6,454 nucleotides of DNA from Candidatus Woesearchaeota archaeon (GTDB lineage: Archaea > Nanobdellota > Nanobdellia > SCGC-AAA011-G17 > GW2011-AR17), in assembly GCA_003694495.1 (NCBI GenBank), contig RFJO01000018.1, positions 1-6,454 of the forward strand, read 5' to 3'. Of the stretch, positions 1 through 5,893 are shown piece by piece. A program made the translations under genes and the position numbers. Below the pieces are notes generated by a model. It saw only the letters and a list, made by a program, of their open reading frames with translations. It was not told where the DNA came from and made no database searches. How positions within the stretch are numbered: position 1 is the first letter of the stretch; the number at the start of each line of letters is the position of its first letter.

Positions 1-2
1 GT

Positions 3-137
3 AAAATGAAGCAGACAGAGTTTGTCGAAACAGCTAAAACAATATTTAACCTTAAACTATATCTAGACAGGGGCAAGTGCAAGTATTATGTCTTTGAAAA
101 TGATAAATCGATAAACTTAAAAACTAATCTTGATTAA
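3..137 (+). CDS. 3' end of an unidentified gene (or a 43-residue small ORF)
   Basis: A frame is open from the window edge to a TAA at 135-137. It encodes about 44 residues ending in YYVFENDKSINLKTNLD. An ATG lies at position 6, so it could be a complete 43-residue protein, but an open frame running into the edge makes the tail of a longer gene more likely. The mixed hydrophobic and charged composition, with an aromatic YYVF strand-like segment, looks like coding sequence. The stop is 8 bases before the glycosyltransferase start on the same strand, which fits an operon. I recognise no family and assign no function. Confidence 0.5.
   Translation, partial: KMKQTEFVETAKTIFNLKLYLDRGKCKYYVFENDKSINLKTNLD
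116..124 (+). promoter_or_regulatory. Weak TATA-like box upstream of the glycosyltransferase
   Basis: The A/T run CTTAAAAAC is centred about 26 bases before the ATG at 146, where an archaeal TATA box for a leaderless transcript would sit. No SD motif precedes this ATG (the upstream bases are TTAATCTTAGTT), which supports a leaderless start. The match to the TATA consensus is poor, and the gene may instead be read through from the gene upstream. Confidence 0.25.
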
Positions 138-145
138 TCTTAGTT

Positions 146-1387
146 ATGATAGAATATGTAATTTGGGTTATATCTTTTTTAGGTTTATTTGTTAGTGTTT
201 TCTGGATACAAGTTGCGTTTGCGTCCAATGAAAAAAAGACATCTAAACCTTATGAGCCCAATGTTTCGTTTTTAGTTCCAGCATGGAACGAAGAAAAAAC
301 TTTAAGAAAAACAGTTGAATCAATATTAAACTTGGATTATCCTAAAGAAAAGATTGAGATTGTGATAGTGAATGATGGGTCGGTGGATAATACACAAAAA
401 ATCGGTGAAGAGTTGGTTGAAGAAAACAAGGATGTTAATATAAAGTTAATTAACCGGACAAGGTCGCCGGAACAGTTTACGAAAGCGCCTGCGTTGAATG
501 AAGGGCTAAAACATGTTACGGGCGAATATGTTGCGTGCCTTGATTCTGATTCTACTGTAGAGAAAAATTCCTTAAAAAAAATATTTGAAATGTTTGACGA
601 TGAAAAAACAGCAGCAGTTATAAGCGCAATAAAGGTGGCAAACCCTTACAATATATTTGCTAAGATCCAAAGGCTTGAGTATATACTTGCAACATTTGTA
701 AGGAAACTAATGTCTAAAATTGACACGTTGCACATAACCCCTGGTGCTTTAAGTGTGTATAAGACAGATATTGTAAGGCAGATAGGAGGGTTTGATGAGA
801 AAAATATAACAGAAGATTATGAAATTGCAATGAGGCTTAGGTATAATGGATATAGAATAAAAATACAACCTGATAGCATAAGCTATACAAATGTGCCGGA
901 CACGTTTAAAACCATGTGGAACCAGCGTGTAAGGTGGTTTAGAGGTTTTATCATGACTTCGATTAAGTATAAGGACATGTTTGCAAACAAAAAGTTTGGA
1001 ATGATGGGAACTTTCCAATATCCGATAAACATAATCTCGTTTTTTGCAATAATATTGATGTTTGTATTGTTTGTTTATGAGATTTCTTTGTCTGCTATTA
1101 ATCTATTTACAAGATTCAAATTGTTGGGGTTGGACATGCTTGACTTGATAAAATTTCCTACATTGAGGCATATGTTGTTAAGTTTAAACCTTAAAATTAC
1201 ATTCCCGTTAACTGTGTCATTTTTGGTAGCACTTTATATATACTATCTTGCACATAAAACACAAAGTGAAAAAATTAAGCACCCCCTTGCTTTGTTAGCT
1301 TATTTTACTGTATATCCTCCAATGAGAACTGCACACTGGATAACTGCAACCTACAAGGAGATGTTTAAAAGGAGTAAAAAATGGTGA
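146..1387 (+). CDS. Membrane family-2 glycosyltransferase (processive-synthase type)
   Basis: Probably transfers sugars from nucleotide-sugar donors to a growing glycan on the cytoplasmic face of the membrane. The 413-residue protein has an N-terminal membrane helix (about 4-25), then a GT-A domain with PAWNEE (45-50), NDGS (76-79), the DSDS metal/donor site (133-136), TPGALSVY (198-205), TEDYE with the expected catalytic Asp (222-226) and QRVRW (260-264). Hydrophobic segments follow at about 292-312, 352-369 and 378-395. The ED plus QxxRW combination and this topology are known from processive GT2 enzymes such as poly-GlcNAc, hyaluronan and cellulose synthases. The length is close to the PgaC/IcaA type. 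The sugar and product cannot be read from sequence. It overlaps the next gene by 7 bases, so the two are probably co-translated. Confidence in the family is high; specificity is unknown. Confidence 0.93.
   Translation: MIEYVIWVISFLGLFVSVFWIQVAFASNEKKTSKPYEPNVSFLVPAWNEEKTLRKTVESILNLDYPKEKIEIVIVNDGSVDNTQKIGEELVEENKDVNIKLINRTRSPEQFTKAPALNEGLKHVTGEYVACLDSDSTVEKNSLKKIFEMFDDEKTAAVISAIKVANPYNIFAKIQRLEYILATFVRKLMSKIDTLHITPGALSVYKTDIVRQIGGFDEKNITEDYEIAMRLRYNGYRIKIQPDSISYTNVPDTFKTMWNQRVRWFRGFIMTSIKYKDMFANKKFGMMGTFQYPINIISFFAIILMFVLFVYEISLSAINLFTRFKLLGLDMLDLIKFPTLRHMLLSLNLKITFPLTVSFLVALYIYYLAHKTQSEKIKHPLALLAYFTVYPPMRTAHWITATYKEMFKRSKKW
1370..1374 (+). promoter_or_regulatory. SD (AGGAG) for the 1381 gene
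   Basis: AGGAG ends 6 bases before the ATG at 1381 and lies inside the end of the glycosyltransferase gene. It supports this start over alternatives and suggests translation from a shared mRNA. Confidence 0.7.
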
Positions 1388-2043
1388 AAACTAAGCGTAA
1401 GATGTTTGTGACAAGCGCAATCATAACTTTAGTGGTGTTCATAACAGGTGTTTTGTTGGGGGTTAGCTTAGATAATTTTAAAGAAAATGAAGTTTTAACA
1501 GAACTTAAATACAATGAACTTGATACGCAAAGTTATTTTCTTGAAGAAAAGTTCGTAAACGATGCAGGGCAGAATGTGTGCGATATATTAAACAAAAGAA
1601 TTGATTCTTTGAAGTATAGGCTTGTTAAGATAGGTTCTGAACTGCCGTCAAGCGAAGAGTCTTCAATGAGCAATAAAAAAGACCTTGACTATCTTAAAAG
1701 AAAATACACGTTGTCAGAAGTGCAGTTCATGATGCTATTGAAAGAGTTTAATAAAAACTGCGGGAGAAAGTATTTGCCGATATTGTTTTTTTATACGAAA
1801 GATGATGGAGTTAGCAGAGACCAAGGACTGGTTTTGACGTGGCTTAATGAAATGTTTAAAGATTCTTTAGTGATATTGTCTTTTGACAAGGACTTTACAG
1901 ATGAACCGATGATTAACACGCTGAAGCTGCATTATAATATTAATTCAAGTTCTACTGTTGTTATTGGAGAGAAATCTTATCATAAATTTTTATCAAAAGA
2001 TGAACTGAAAAAAATTGTTGAACAAGAATTGTCGTATTCTTAA
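1381..2043 (+). CDS. Membrane-anchored protein with a possible degenerate thioredoxin-like domain
   Basis: This is a 220-residue protein with a basic N-terminus (KTKRK) and one hydrophobic helix at about 9-29, predicting a single-span or signal-anchored protein with most of the chain outside. Residues 30-130 are charged and probably helical. Residues 131-215 resemble a thioredoxin fold: strand PILFFY (133-138), a loop where CxxC would be expected but which reads DDGVSRDQG (141-149), strand LVILSF, then SSSTVVIG (189-196), where thioredoxins have cis-Pro-Thr. Both the active-site cysteines and the cis-proline are missing, so redox activity is unlikely. Cys67 and Cys127 remain and could pair. 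The gene overlaps the glycosyltransferase by 7 bases, so a role at the cell surface or in glycan assembly is a reasonable guess. The fold call rests on pattern only. Confidence 0.7.
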   Translation: MVKTKRKMFVTSAIITLVVFITGVLLGVSLDNFKENEVLTELKYNELDTQSYFLEEKFVNDAGQNVCDILNKRIDSLKYRLVKIGSELPSSEESSMSNKKDLDYLKRKYTLSEVQFMMLLKEFNKNCGRKYLPILFFYTKDDGVSRDQGLVLTWLNEMFKDSLVILSFDKDFTDEPMINTLKLHYNINSSSTVVIGEKSYHKFLSKDELKKIVEQELSYS

Positions 2044-2072
2044 GCTTTATAGATAAGATAGGTTTACAGAAA

Positions 2073-2945
2073 CTAACTACCTTTCTCCATCTTTTTGTGC
2101 AAAATATTTTTCATGTGTTCTAGTCTCTTATTAGCGTCTATTGAGTTTGAAAACTTTTTCCAGAATATTCTTGAAAGCCATTCTGCCCAGGATTTGTCGT
2201 TTATATTATAAAAAATAAACATTCTTTTGTTAAGCTCATTAATCTTTCCGGTAGGTTCTTTGACTTCTTTAAGCCTGATAAACTTGCCATCGATTATTGC
2301 ACCCCTTAATGGGTGAAGGTTGTGCCTTATCTCAACCATCACTTCGCCATATTTTTTGTTTAGCGAGAGAAGCTTTTGGATATTATCCATGCCGGCAAGG
2401 TCAACCCTTGAAAGAATCTTAATCTTTATCCTTTTTTTTATCAACTTTTCAAATGTATCAAACATATCTTTGTTTTTGTTTTTGAGGTTTATGATAGATA
2501 AGTTCCCAGAGAAATAAAGAATTTGTTTTTTTGCATTAAGCAACAGCTTACTGAATTCTTCAATGTTGTTATATTCTTCTGTTGTGACAAAACAGCTTCT
2601 TTTTTTGTCAGGCACGTGCTGAAAAATGTCAAACGCAGAAAAATCTTCTTTCTTTTTGCTGTTCATTATATCGTTTTCAATGCTTTCTTGGAAAACTGAG
2701 GAAGAGGCTTTTTCTACAGAAGCCCAGTAAACTATCTTCAACGCACCCTTTGTTCCTCCCCTGAAAACGCGCACAGCTATTGTGCCGTACTCAGTTGAGA
2801 TCTCTTCCACATATCTGTCAGCAGTGCGCCAGTTACGGTTTATCAGCTGCGCAATCTCCTGTATTGTTCTCGGTTTAAGATAAACAAAGTCTTCAATTTT
2901 GCTAACAATCTTTGGATCAAGCATAAATTTAAGTTTTAACTCCAT
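2073..2945 (-). CDS. TrmB-like transcription regulator: winged helix plus PLD-like domain
   Basis: Likely a DNA-binding regulator of 290 residues. The N-terminus (about 10-75) reads as a winged helix: TIQEIAQLINRNWRTADRYVEEI gives helix-turn-helix (27-49), followed by a wing with RVFRGGTKGALKIVYW (59-74). A charged linker (about 80-115) leads to a C-terminal domain (about 118-265) resembling a phospholipase D fold: QILYFSGNLSIIN (141-153), KIKILSR (174-180), HPLRGAIIDGKFIRL (211-225) and RMFIFYN (241-247). The HxKxxxxD catalytic motif is not intact (His211, Arg214, Asp219), so this is probably a ligand-sensing domain, as in TrmB-family regulators, and not an enzyme. It is divergent from the CYTH/radical SAM operon across 85 bases, so that operon and its own gene are the likely targets. 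It ends convergently 29 bases from the 1381 gene. Confidence 0.8.
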   Translation of the reverse strand: MELKLKFMLDPKIVSKIEDFVYLKPRTIQEIAQLINRNWRTADRYVEEISTEYGTIAVRVFRGGTKGALKIVYWASVEKASSSVFQESIENDIMNSKKKEDFSAFDIFQHVPDKKRSCFVTTEEYNNIEEFSKLLLNAKKQILYFSGNLSIINLKNKNKDMFDTFEKLIKKRIKIKILSRVDLAGMDNIQKLLSLNKKYGEVMVEIRHNLHPLRGAIIDGKFIRLKEVKEPTGKINELNKRMFIFYNINDKSWAEWLSRIFWKKFSNSIDANKRLEHMKNILHKKMEKGS

Positions 2946-2960
2946 TTATTTAAACTTTTT

Positions 2961-2970
2961 GTTATAATAC
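2961..2970 (-). promoter_or_regulatory. TATA box for the minus-strand regulator
   Basis: On the minus strand this reads GTATTATAAC, centred about 21 bases before the regulator ATG (2945). No SD motif is visible between it and the start. Transcription would begin at or very near the start codon, as in leaderless archaeal genes. The spacing is slightly shorter than ideal. Confidence 0.45.
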
Positions 2971-2975
2971 AACAC

Positions 2976-2994
2976 TATTGACAAAATATTGACA
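2976..2994. repeat. Two 8-bp direct repeats (TATTGACA), possible operator
   Basis: TATTGACA occurs at 2976-2983 and 2987-2994, offset by 11 bases, about one helical turn. The pair sits between the two divergent TATA boxes and covers the region where TFB would contact both promoters. A protein bound here could control the regulator gene and the CYTH operon together. Binding by the neighbouring winged-helix protein is inferred from position only. Confidence 0.45.
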
Positions 2995-2995
2995 G

Positions 2996-3006
2996 TAATA
3001 TATATC
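2996..3006 (+). promoter_or_regulatory. TATA box for the CYTH/radical SAM operon
   Basis: TAATATATATC is centred about 29 bases before the ATG at 3031, so the transcript would have almost no leader. This fits the lack of an SD before that ATG and supports it as the start of the operon. Confidence 0.55.
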
Positions 3007-3030
3007 ACTTTTACAACACGCTTTATAATT

Positions 3031-3498
3031 ATGAAAATCGAAACTGAAGCAAAGATAAAACTTGAATCTTTTGAAACCCTGTTCGATAAATTGCCAAAAC
3101 TTAATTTTAGAATACAAAAAAATGCTTATTTTAAGCTAGGTAATGATATTGTTAGAGTGAGAGAAGATAACGGTAAAATCTTTTTGAACAGAAAAGCAAA
3201 AGCAAAACAAAAAACAGAATTTAAAGCGATGATTGAAGATGAAATTGAAGTTAAAAATGTGTATGATGTTTTTAAGTTCTTGAAGTTTTCTGAAGTTTTG
3301 GCTTATGAAAAAAAACGGGCTGATATAAGGCTTAGTGGATGCATAGTTTCTCTAGATGTTTTGCCTAATGGCTCATCTTATCTTGAAATTGAGGGAGATG
3401 AAAGTGATATAAAAACAGTTGTTAAATTCCTTGAGCTGGAAAATGTTAAGTATGAAATGCAAAGTTATCTTGAGATTCTTACGGGGGTGAAAAAATGA
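3031..3498 (+). CDS. CYTH-domain protein (CyaB/thiamine-triphosphatase-like)
   Basis: This 155-residue protein fits a single CYTH domain, a metal-dependent triphosphate-binding tunnel fold found in class IV adenylyl cyclases, thiamine triphosphatases and inorganic tripolyphosphatases. The N-terminal ExExK signature is ETEAK (E4, E6, K8). Further expected charged positions are RVRE (42-45), NRK (53-55), EDEIEV (69-74), EKKR (93-96), SLDVLPNG (107-114) and YLEIEG (117-122), the last being the usual late acidic strand. ATG 3031 is preferred to a TTG at 2989 because CYTH proteins begin just before ExExK and the TATA box fits 3031. The gene heads a four-gene operon and overlaps the next gene by ATGA. 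Whether it hydrolyses a triphosphate, makes cAMP or only binds a nucleotide cannot be decided here. Confidence 0.85.
   Translation: MKIETEAKIKLESFETLFDKLPKLNFRIQKNAYFKLGNDIVRVREDNGKIFLNRKAKAKQKTEFKAMIEDEIEVKNVYDVFKFLKFSEVLAYEKKRADIRLSGCIVSLDVLPNGSSYLEIEGDESDIKTVVKFLELENVKYEMQSYLEILTGVKK
3483..3490 (+). promoter_or_regulatory. SD (GGGGGTGA) for the 3495 gene
   Basis: This is one mismatch from the archaeal GGAGGTGA consensus and ends 4 bases before the ATG at 3495. It lies within the last codons of the CYTH gene and supports coupled translation across the ATGA overlap. Confidence 0.65.
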
Positions 3499-4073
3499 AG
3501 AGTTTGGAATCTGAATTGGAAATAGTAAAAAAAGAACTTTTGGAATTTGGTCTGAAAGAAATAAGAAGGCGTATTCCTGGACCATATAGGATATCTGACA
3601 GGCGGGGCAGGATACGTCCTTTTGACACATTTGATATGTATAGGACAACCTCTAGTGAATCATTATCTGAAAAACTTCAATTAGAATTTATTGAGAAAGG
3701 CATTTGGCCTAGTTTTGTGATGACTGGCACTTATGATAATGGTTCATCTCACTCTGATTATATTAACTCATCCTTTACAATTTATTTATCAACAAATTTT
3801 GAGTTGGATAGTTATTGTGATTCACAAACTTATGAAAAGAAAATTATTAATCCTAATTCCATCCTTTTTCTTCGTGAACATGGTATAACTAAAGACGTCT
3901 GGCGAAAAATAACTTATAATGCCTTTGATGGTTTTGTTCATAGAAGGTTTACACAAAATAGAAAAAAACAAGTTCTCGATGCTGTTCAACCTTATCAAGA
4001 TGAGATTAATCATGAAACAGAATATGATGCTTTTATGTTGAAGAGTAGTCATTTCTGCAATAACTGGGTGTGA
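3495..4073 (+). CDS. Unrecognised 192-residue protein in the CYTH/radical SAM operon
   Basis: I do not recognise this family. The protein looks soluble, with no signal peptide or membrane helix. It starts with a charged helix (about 3-26), then a very basic Arg/Gly/Pro segment (RRRIPGPYRISDRRGRIRPF, 24-43) that could bind a nucleic acid or phosphate. A central part is rich in Ser, Thr and Tyr with predicted strands (FVMTGTY, 74-80; FTIYLSTNF, 94-102). The C-terminal part has ITKDVWRKITYNAFDGFVHRR (131-151) and ends in SSHFCNNWV. It overlaps the CYTH gene by 4 bases (ATGA), has a good SD, and stops just before the first radical SAM start, so it is clearly an operon member. It uses CGN arginine codons somewhat more than its neighbours (5 of about 15), a weak hint of different origin. 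It could be a substrate, partner or accessory subunit; nothing in the sequence decides. Confidence 0.75.
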   Translation: MKSLESELEIVKKELLEFGLKEIRRRIPGPYRISDRRGRIRPFDTFDMYRTTSSESLSEKLQLEFIEKGIWPSFVMTGTYDNGSSHSDYINSSFTIYLSTNFELDSYCDSQTYEKKIINPNSILFLREHGITKDVWRKITYNAFDGFVHRRFTQNRKKQVLDAVQPYQDEINHETEYDAFMLKSSHFCNNWV

Positions 4074-4078
4074 TGATC

Positions 4079-4945
4079 ATGGCGTGCATAGAAAAAATAT
4101 ATAGTGTATCAGCCTTAGTCGGGAAAGGCAAATGTAATGCGAAGTGCAGTTTTTGTGCCGGAGAGTACCTAAGGCCTGAGGCTAAAGAAGACGAACTTTA
4201 CCATAAGAACCTTGAAGCGGCAATAAAACTTTCGGCGAGGTACGGCGGATGGTCATTGTCATTAACTTCAAGCGGCGAAGCTACCTGTGATCCTGATGCG
4301 TTGACAAGAGCATTAAAGACTTATGATAAGTGTGCCAAAGAAGGAGCGTATTTTCCAAATGTGAATTTGTTTACCAACGGAATATTATTAGGGAATGAGG
4401 ATTATTGCAATACTTACCTAGACAAATGGCGCAGCCTTGGGTTGAATAATGTTGCAATATCAATACATGATGTGGATGAGGATAAACAGGCTGAAGTTTA
4501 CGGTGTGAAAAGTTATCCGCCTTTGGAAAAGATTGTGGAAAATGTTGAAAGCCATGGTCTGGGTGTAAGGGCTACTTTACTTTTAAGAAGAGGTGGGGTA
4601 GATGATTATAAGAAGTATAAGGAAGCGGTTGAGACCTTGATTGAAAAAGGGATAAAAAATATTACTTCCTGGCCGATAGGCAACCCTGATAATACAAGAA
4701 ATAAGTTTACGCCGTCAAGAAGAGGTTTAGTGGGGATAAGAGCATGGCTAAAACTAAATGCTAAAATCTGCCATGGGCATGTGTGGGGCGGTGGTGTGTA
4801 TGATTATAAAGGGAGCATTGTCCGTTATACAAATTATGTAACTAAACATAACCCAAGGAAAGATTTTGTAAGGCAGCTGGTAGTTTTTCAAGACGGCACG
4901 GTTGCTTACTCTTGGATAAGGGATGGGGCATTGTGCATGAGGTGA
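4079..4945 (+). CDS. Radical SAM enzyme A (tandem pair, longer member)
   Basis: A 288-residue radical SAM protein that would bind a [4Fe-4S] cluster and S-adenosylmethionine to generate a 5'-deoxyadenosyl radical. The cluster motif is C19-x3-C23-x2-C26 (CNAKCSFC), followed by SLTSSGEA (61-68), the counterpart of the GGEP SAM-binding motif, and NLFTNGI (96-102). A stretch shared with its neighbour reads AEVYGVKSYP (138-147). The C-terminal part has Gly/His/Tyr-rich sequence (CHGHVWGGGVYDY, 231-243) and ends VVFQDGTVAYSWI. There is no SPASM or Twitch-type cysteine cluster, and the substrate is unknown. ATG 4079 is chosen because GGTG lies a suitable distance upstream and the N-terminus then fits the paralogue. 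GTG 4070 or ATG 4073 would add 3 or 2 residues and give a GTGA or ATGA-type junction with the previous stop. Confidence 0.9.
   Translation: MACIEKIYSVSALVGKGKCNAKCSFCAGEYLRPEAKEDELYHKNLEAAIKLSARYGGWSLSLTSSGEATCDPDALTRALKTYDKCAKEGAYFPNVNLFTNGILLGNEDYCNTYLDKWRSLGLNNVAISIHDVDEDKQAEVYGVKSYPPLEKIVENVESHGLGVRATLLLRRGGVDDYKKYKEAVETLIEKGIKNITSWPIGNPDNTRNKFTPSRRGLVGIRAWLKLNAKICHGHVWGGGVYDYKGSIVRYTNYVTKHNPRKDFVRQLVVFQDGTVAYSWIRDGALCMR
4939..4945 (+). promoter_or_regulatory. SD (GAGGTGA) for radical SAM B
   Basis: A perfect GAGGTGA ends 4 bases before the ATG at 4950, and its last three bases are the stop codon of radical SAM A. It fixes the start of B and suggests the two enzymes are made together. 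Confidence 0.8.
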
Positions 4946-4949
4946 AAAA

Positions 4950-5741
4950 ATGTTGAAAAGCTTTTCACTTTTTGTAGGAAGTTCTCAATGTAATGCAAAC
5001 TGTAAACATTGTGCAGGAAATATCTTGAGAAAGTATGCGCCTAAAACTGATGGAATTGTAGATGAAGAACTTATTGCCAAAACAGCTGTTGCCTGTTATA
5101 ACGAGGGTGCAAGGTACTTGTCACTTAGCAGTTCTGGTGAGCCGACATTGTCGCCATTGGCAGTAACGAAAACATTAGAAATAATAAATGGTCTTGAAGG
5201 GATGGAATTTTATCCGATAAACCTTTACACTAATGGTATAAGGATAGGCAGTGATGAGGGGTTTTGCAAGCAGTACTTGCCATTATGGAAAAATCTTGGA
5301 TTAACAAATTTTTATGTAACAGTGCACTCGATAGACGAAAAAAAGAATGCTGAAGTTTATGGGGTAAAACAATATCCGTCACTAGATATAATAATAAACA
5401 GAGTGCATGCTTATGGTTATAAAATGAGGGCAAACATTGTGTTAAGCAAACGCACTGTTTCAACATTTGAACAATATGTTGCAATGGTTGAAGGGTTGAG
5501 GCTAAAGGGAGTTGATGCTGTTTCTGCTTGGGTTATACGGAATGATAAAGATGAGCCTGATACTGAATTAAGTCCGCTGGAATCTGAGCTTGATAAAATG
5601 AGTGAATGGGCAAAAAACCAAGGGCCGGAAATAAGGCTGCTGAGAGAAAAACATATGGAAGTGTATCAAAAAAGTGAAAAGCTCACTTTGTTTCCAGACG
5701 GGACATTGTCTAATACTTGGTGTGGCTCAACAGAAGATTGA
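4950..5741 (+). CDS. Radical SAM enzyme B (tandem pair, shorter member)
   Basis: A 263-residue radical SAM protein paralogous to its upstream neighbour. The [4Fe-4S] motif is C14-x3-C18-x2-C21 (CNANCKHC), followed by SLSSSGEPTLSP (58-69), a canonical GEP SAM-binding motif. Long segments align with enzyme A: NLYTNGI (91-97), the Cys106-x2-YL-x2-W-x2-LGL-x-N run, HSIDEKKNAEVYGVKQYP (126-143) and the terminal FPDGTLSNTW (248-257). It is shorter than A, mostly because it lacks A's Gly/His/Tyr-rich segment before the C-terminal strand. A single cysteine (Cys258) follows the last Trp, too few for an auxiliary cluster. Four bases separate it from A, and it is the last gene of the operon. It may form a heterodimer with A or act in sequence on one substrate; both are inference. 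Confidence 0.9.
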   Translation: MLKSFSLFVGSSQCNANCKHCAGNILRKYAPKTDGIVDEELIAKTAVACYNEGARYLSLSSSGEPTLSPLAVTKTLEIINGLEGMEFYPINLYTNGIRIGSDEGFCKQYLPLWKNLGLTNFYVTVHSIDEKKNAEVYGVKQYPSLDIIINRVHAYGYKMRANIVLSKRTVSTFEQYVAMVEGLRLKGVDAVSAWVIRNDKDEPDTELSPLESELDKMSEWAKNQGPEIRLLREKHMEVYQKSEKLTLFPDGTLSNTWCGSTED

Positions 5742-5751
5742 TAGCCAAAAA

Positions 5752-5760
5752 CTTTATAAA
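5752..5760 (+). promoter_or_regulatory. TATA box for tRNA-Glu
   Basis: CTTTATAAA, a near-consensus archaeal TATA box preceded by an A-rich element (CCAAAAA), is centred about 33 bases before the mature tRNA 5' end. That allows a short 5' leader to be removed by RNase P. It begins 10 bases after the stop of radical SAM B, so the tRNA is probably transcribed on its own. Confidence 0.75.
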
Positions 5761-5788
5761 TGTGGTAAGTTTAATTCAATTTTAACTT

Positions 5789-5863
5789 GCTCCGGTAGTG
5801 TAGTTCGGTCAATCATACTGCCCTTTCGAGGCAGCGACCCGAGTTCAAATCTCGGCCGGAGCA
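5789..5863 (+). tRNA. tRNA-Glu (anticodon UUC)
   Basis: The 75-base gene folds as a cloverleaf. The acceptor stem GCTCCGG pairs with CCGGAGC, followed by discriminator A (5863). The anticodon stem is CTGCC/GGCAG around the loop CTTTCGA, giving anticodon TTC at 5825-5827, which reads GAA/GAG. The T stem CCGAG/CTCGG encloses TTCAAAT. The D arm (GTGTAGTTCGGTCAATCAT) has the form usual for archaeal tRNA-Glu, with a short D stem. CCA is not encoded (ATA follows), so it must be added afterwards. No intron is present. In many archaea Glu-tRNA also serves tetrapyrrole synthesis, but nothing here addresses that. Confidence 0.97.
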
Positions 5864-5880
5864 TATATTCTATTTCAATG

Positions 5881-5893
5881 TCTTTTGCTTTTT
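5881..5893 (+). terminator. T-rich terminator after tRNA-Glu
   Basis: TCTTTTGCTTTTT begins 18 bases after the tRNA 3' end. Archaeal RNA polymerase terminates at T-runs without needing a hairpin, so this is a likely end for the tRNA transcript. Confidence 0.55.

Noticed and set aside
749..1018. Minus-strand open frame inside the glycosyltransferase
   Set aside because: It lies fully within a well-supported gene and has no promoter or SD.
3021..3028. CTTTATAA as the operon TATA box
   Set aside because: It lies 2 bases before the ATG at 3031, so transcription would begin inside the gene. The box at 2996-3006 is better placed.
2989..3030. TTG start giving the CYTH protein 14 extra residues
   Set aside because: The extension would cover the repeat and the TATA box. 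The CYTH fold starts right at the ATG at 3031.
4070..4078. GTG 4070 or ATG 4073 as start of radical SAM A
   Set aside because: Possible, but the spacing from GGTG and the alignment with paralogue B favour ATG 4079. The difference is at most three residues.
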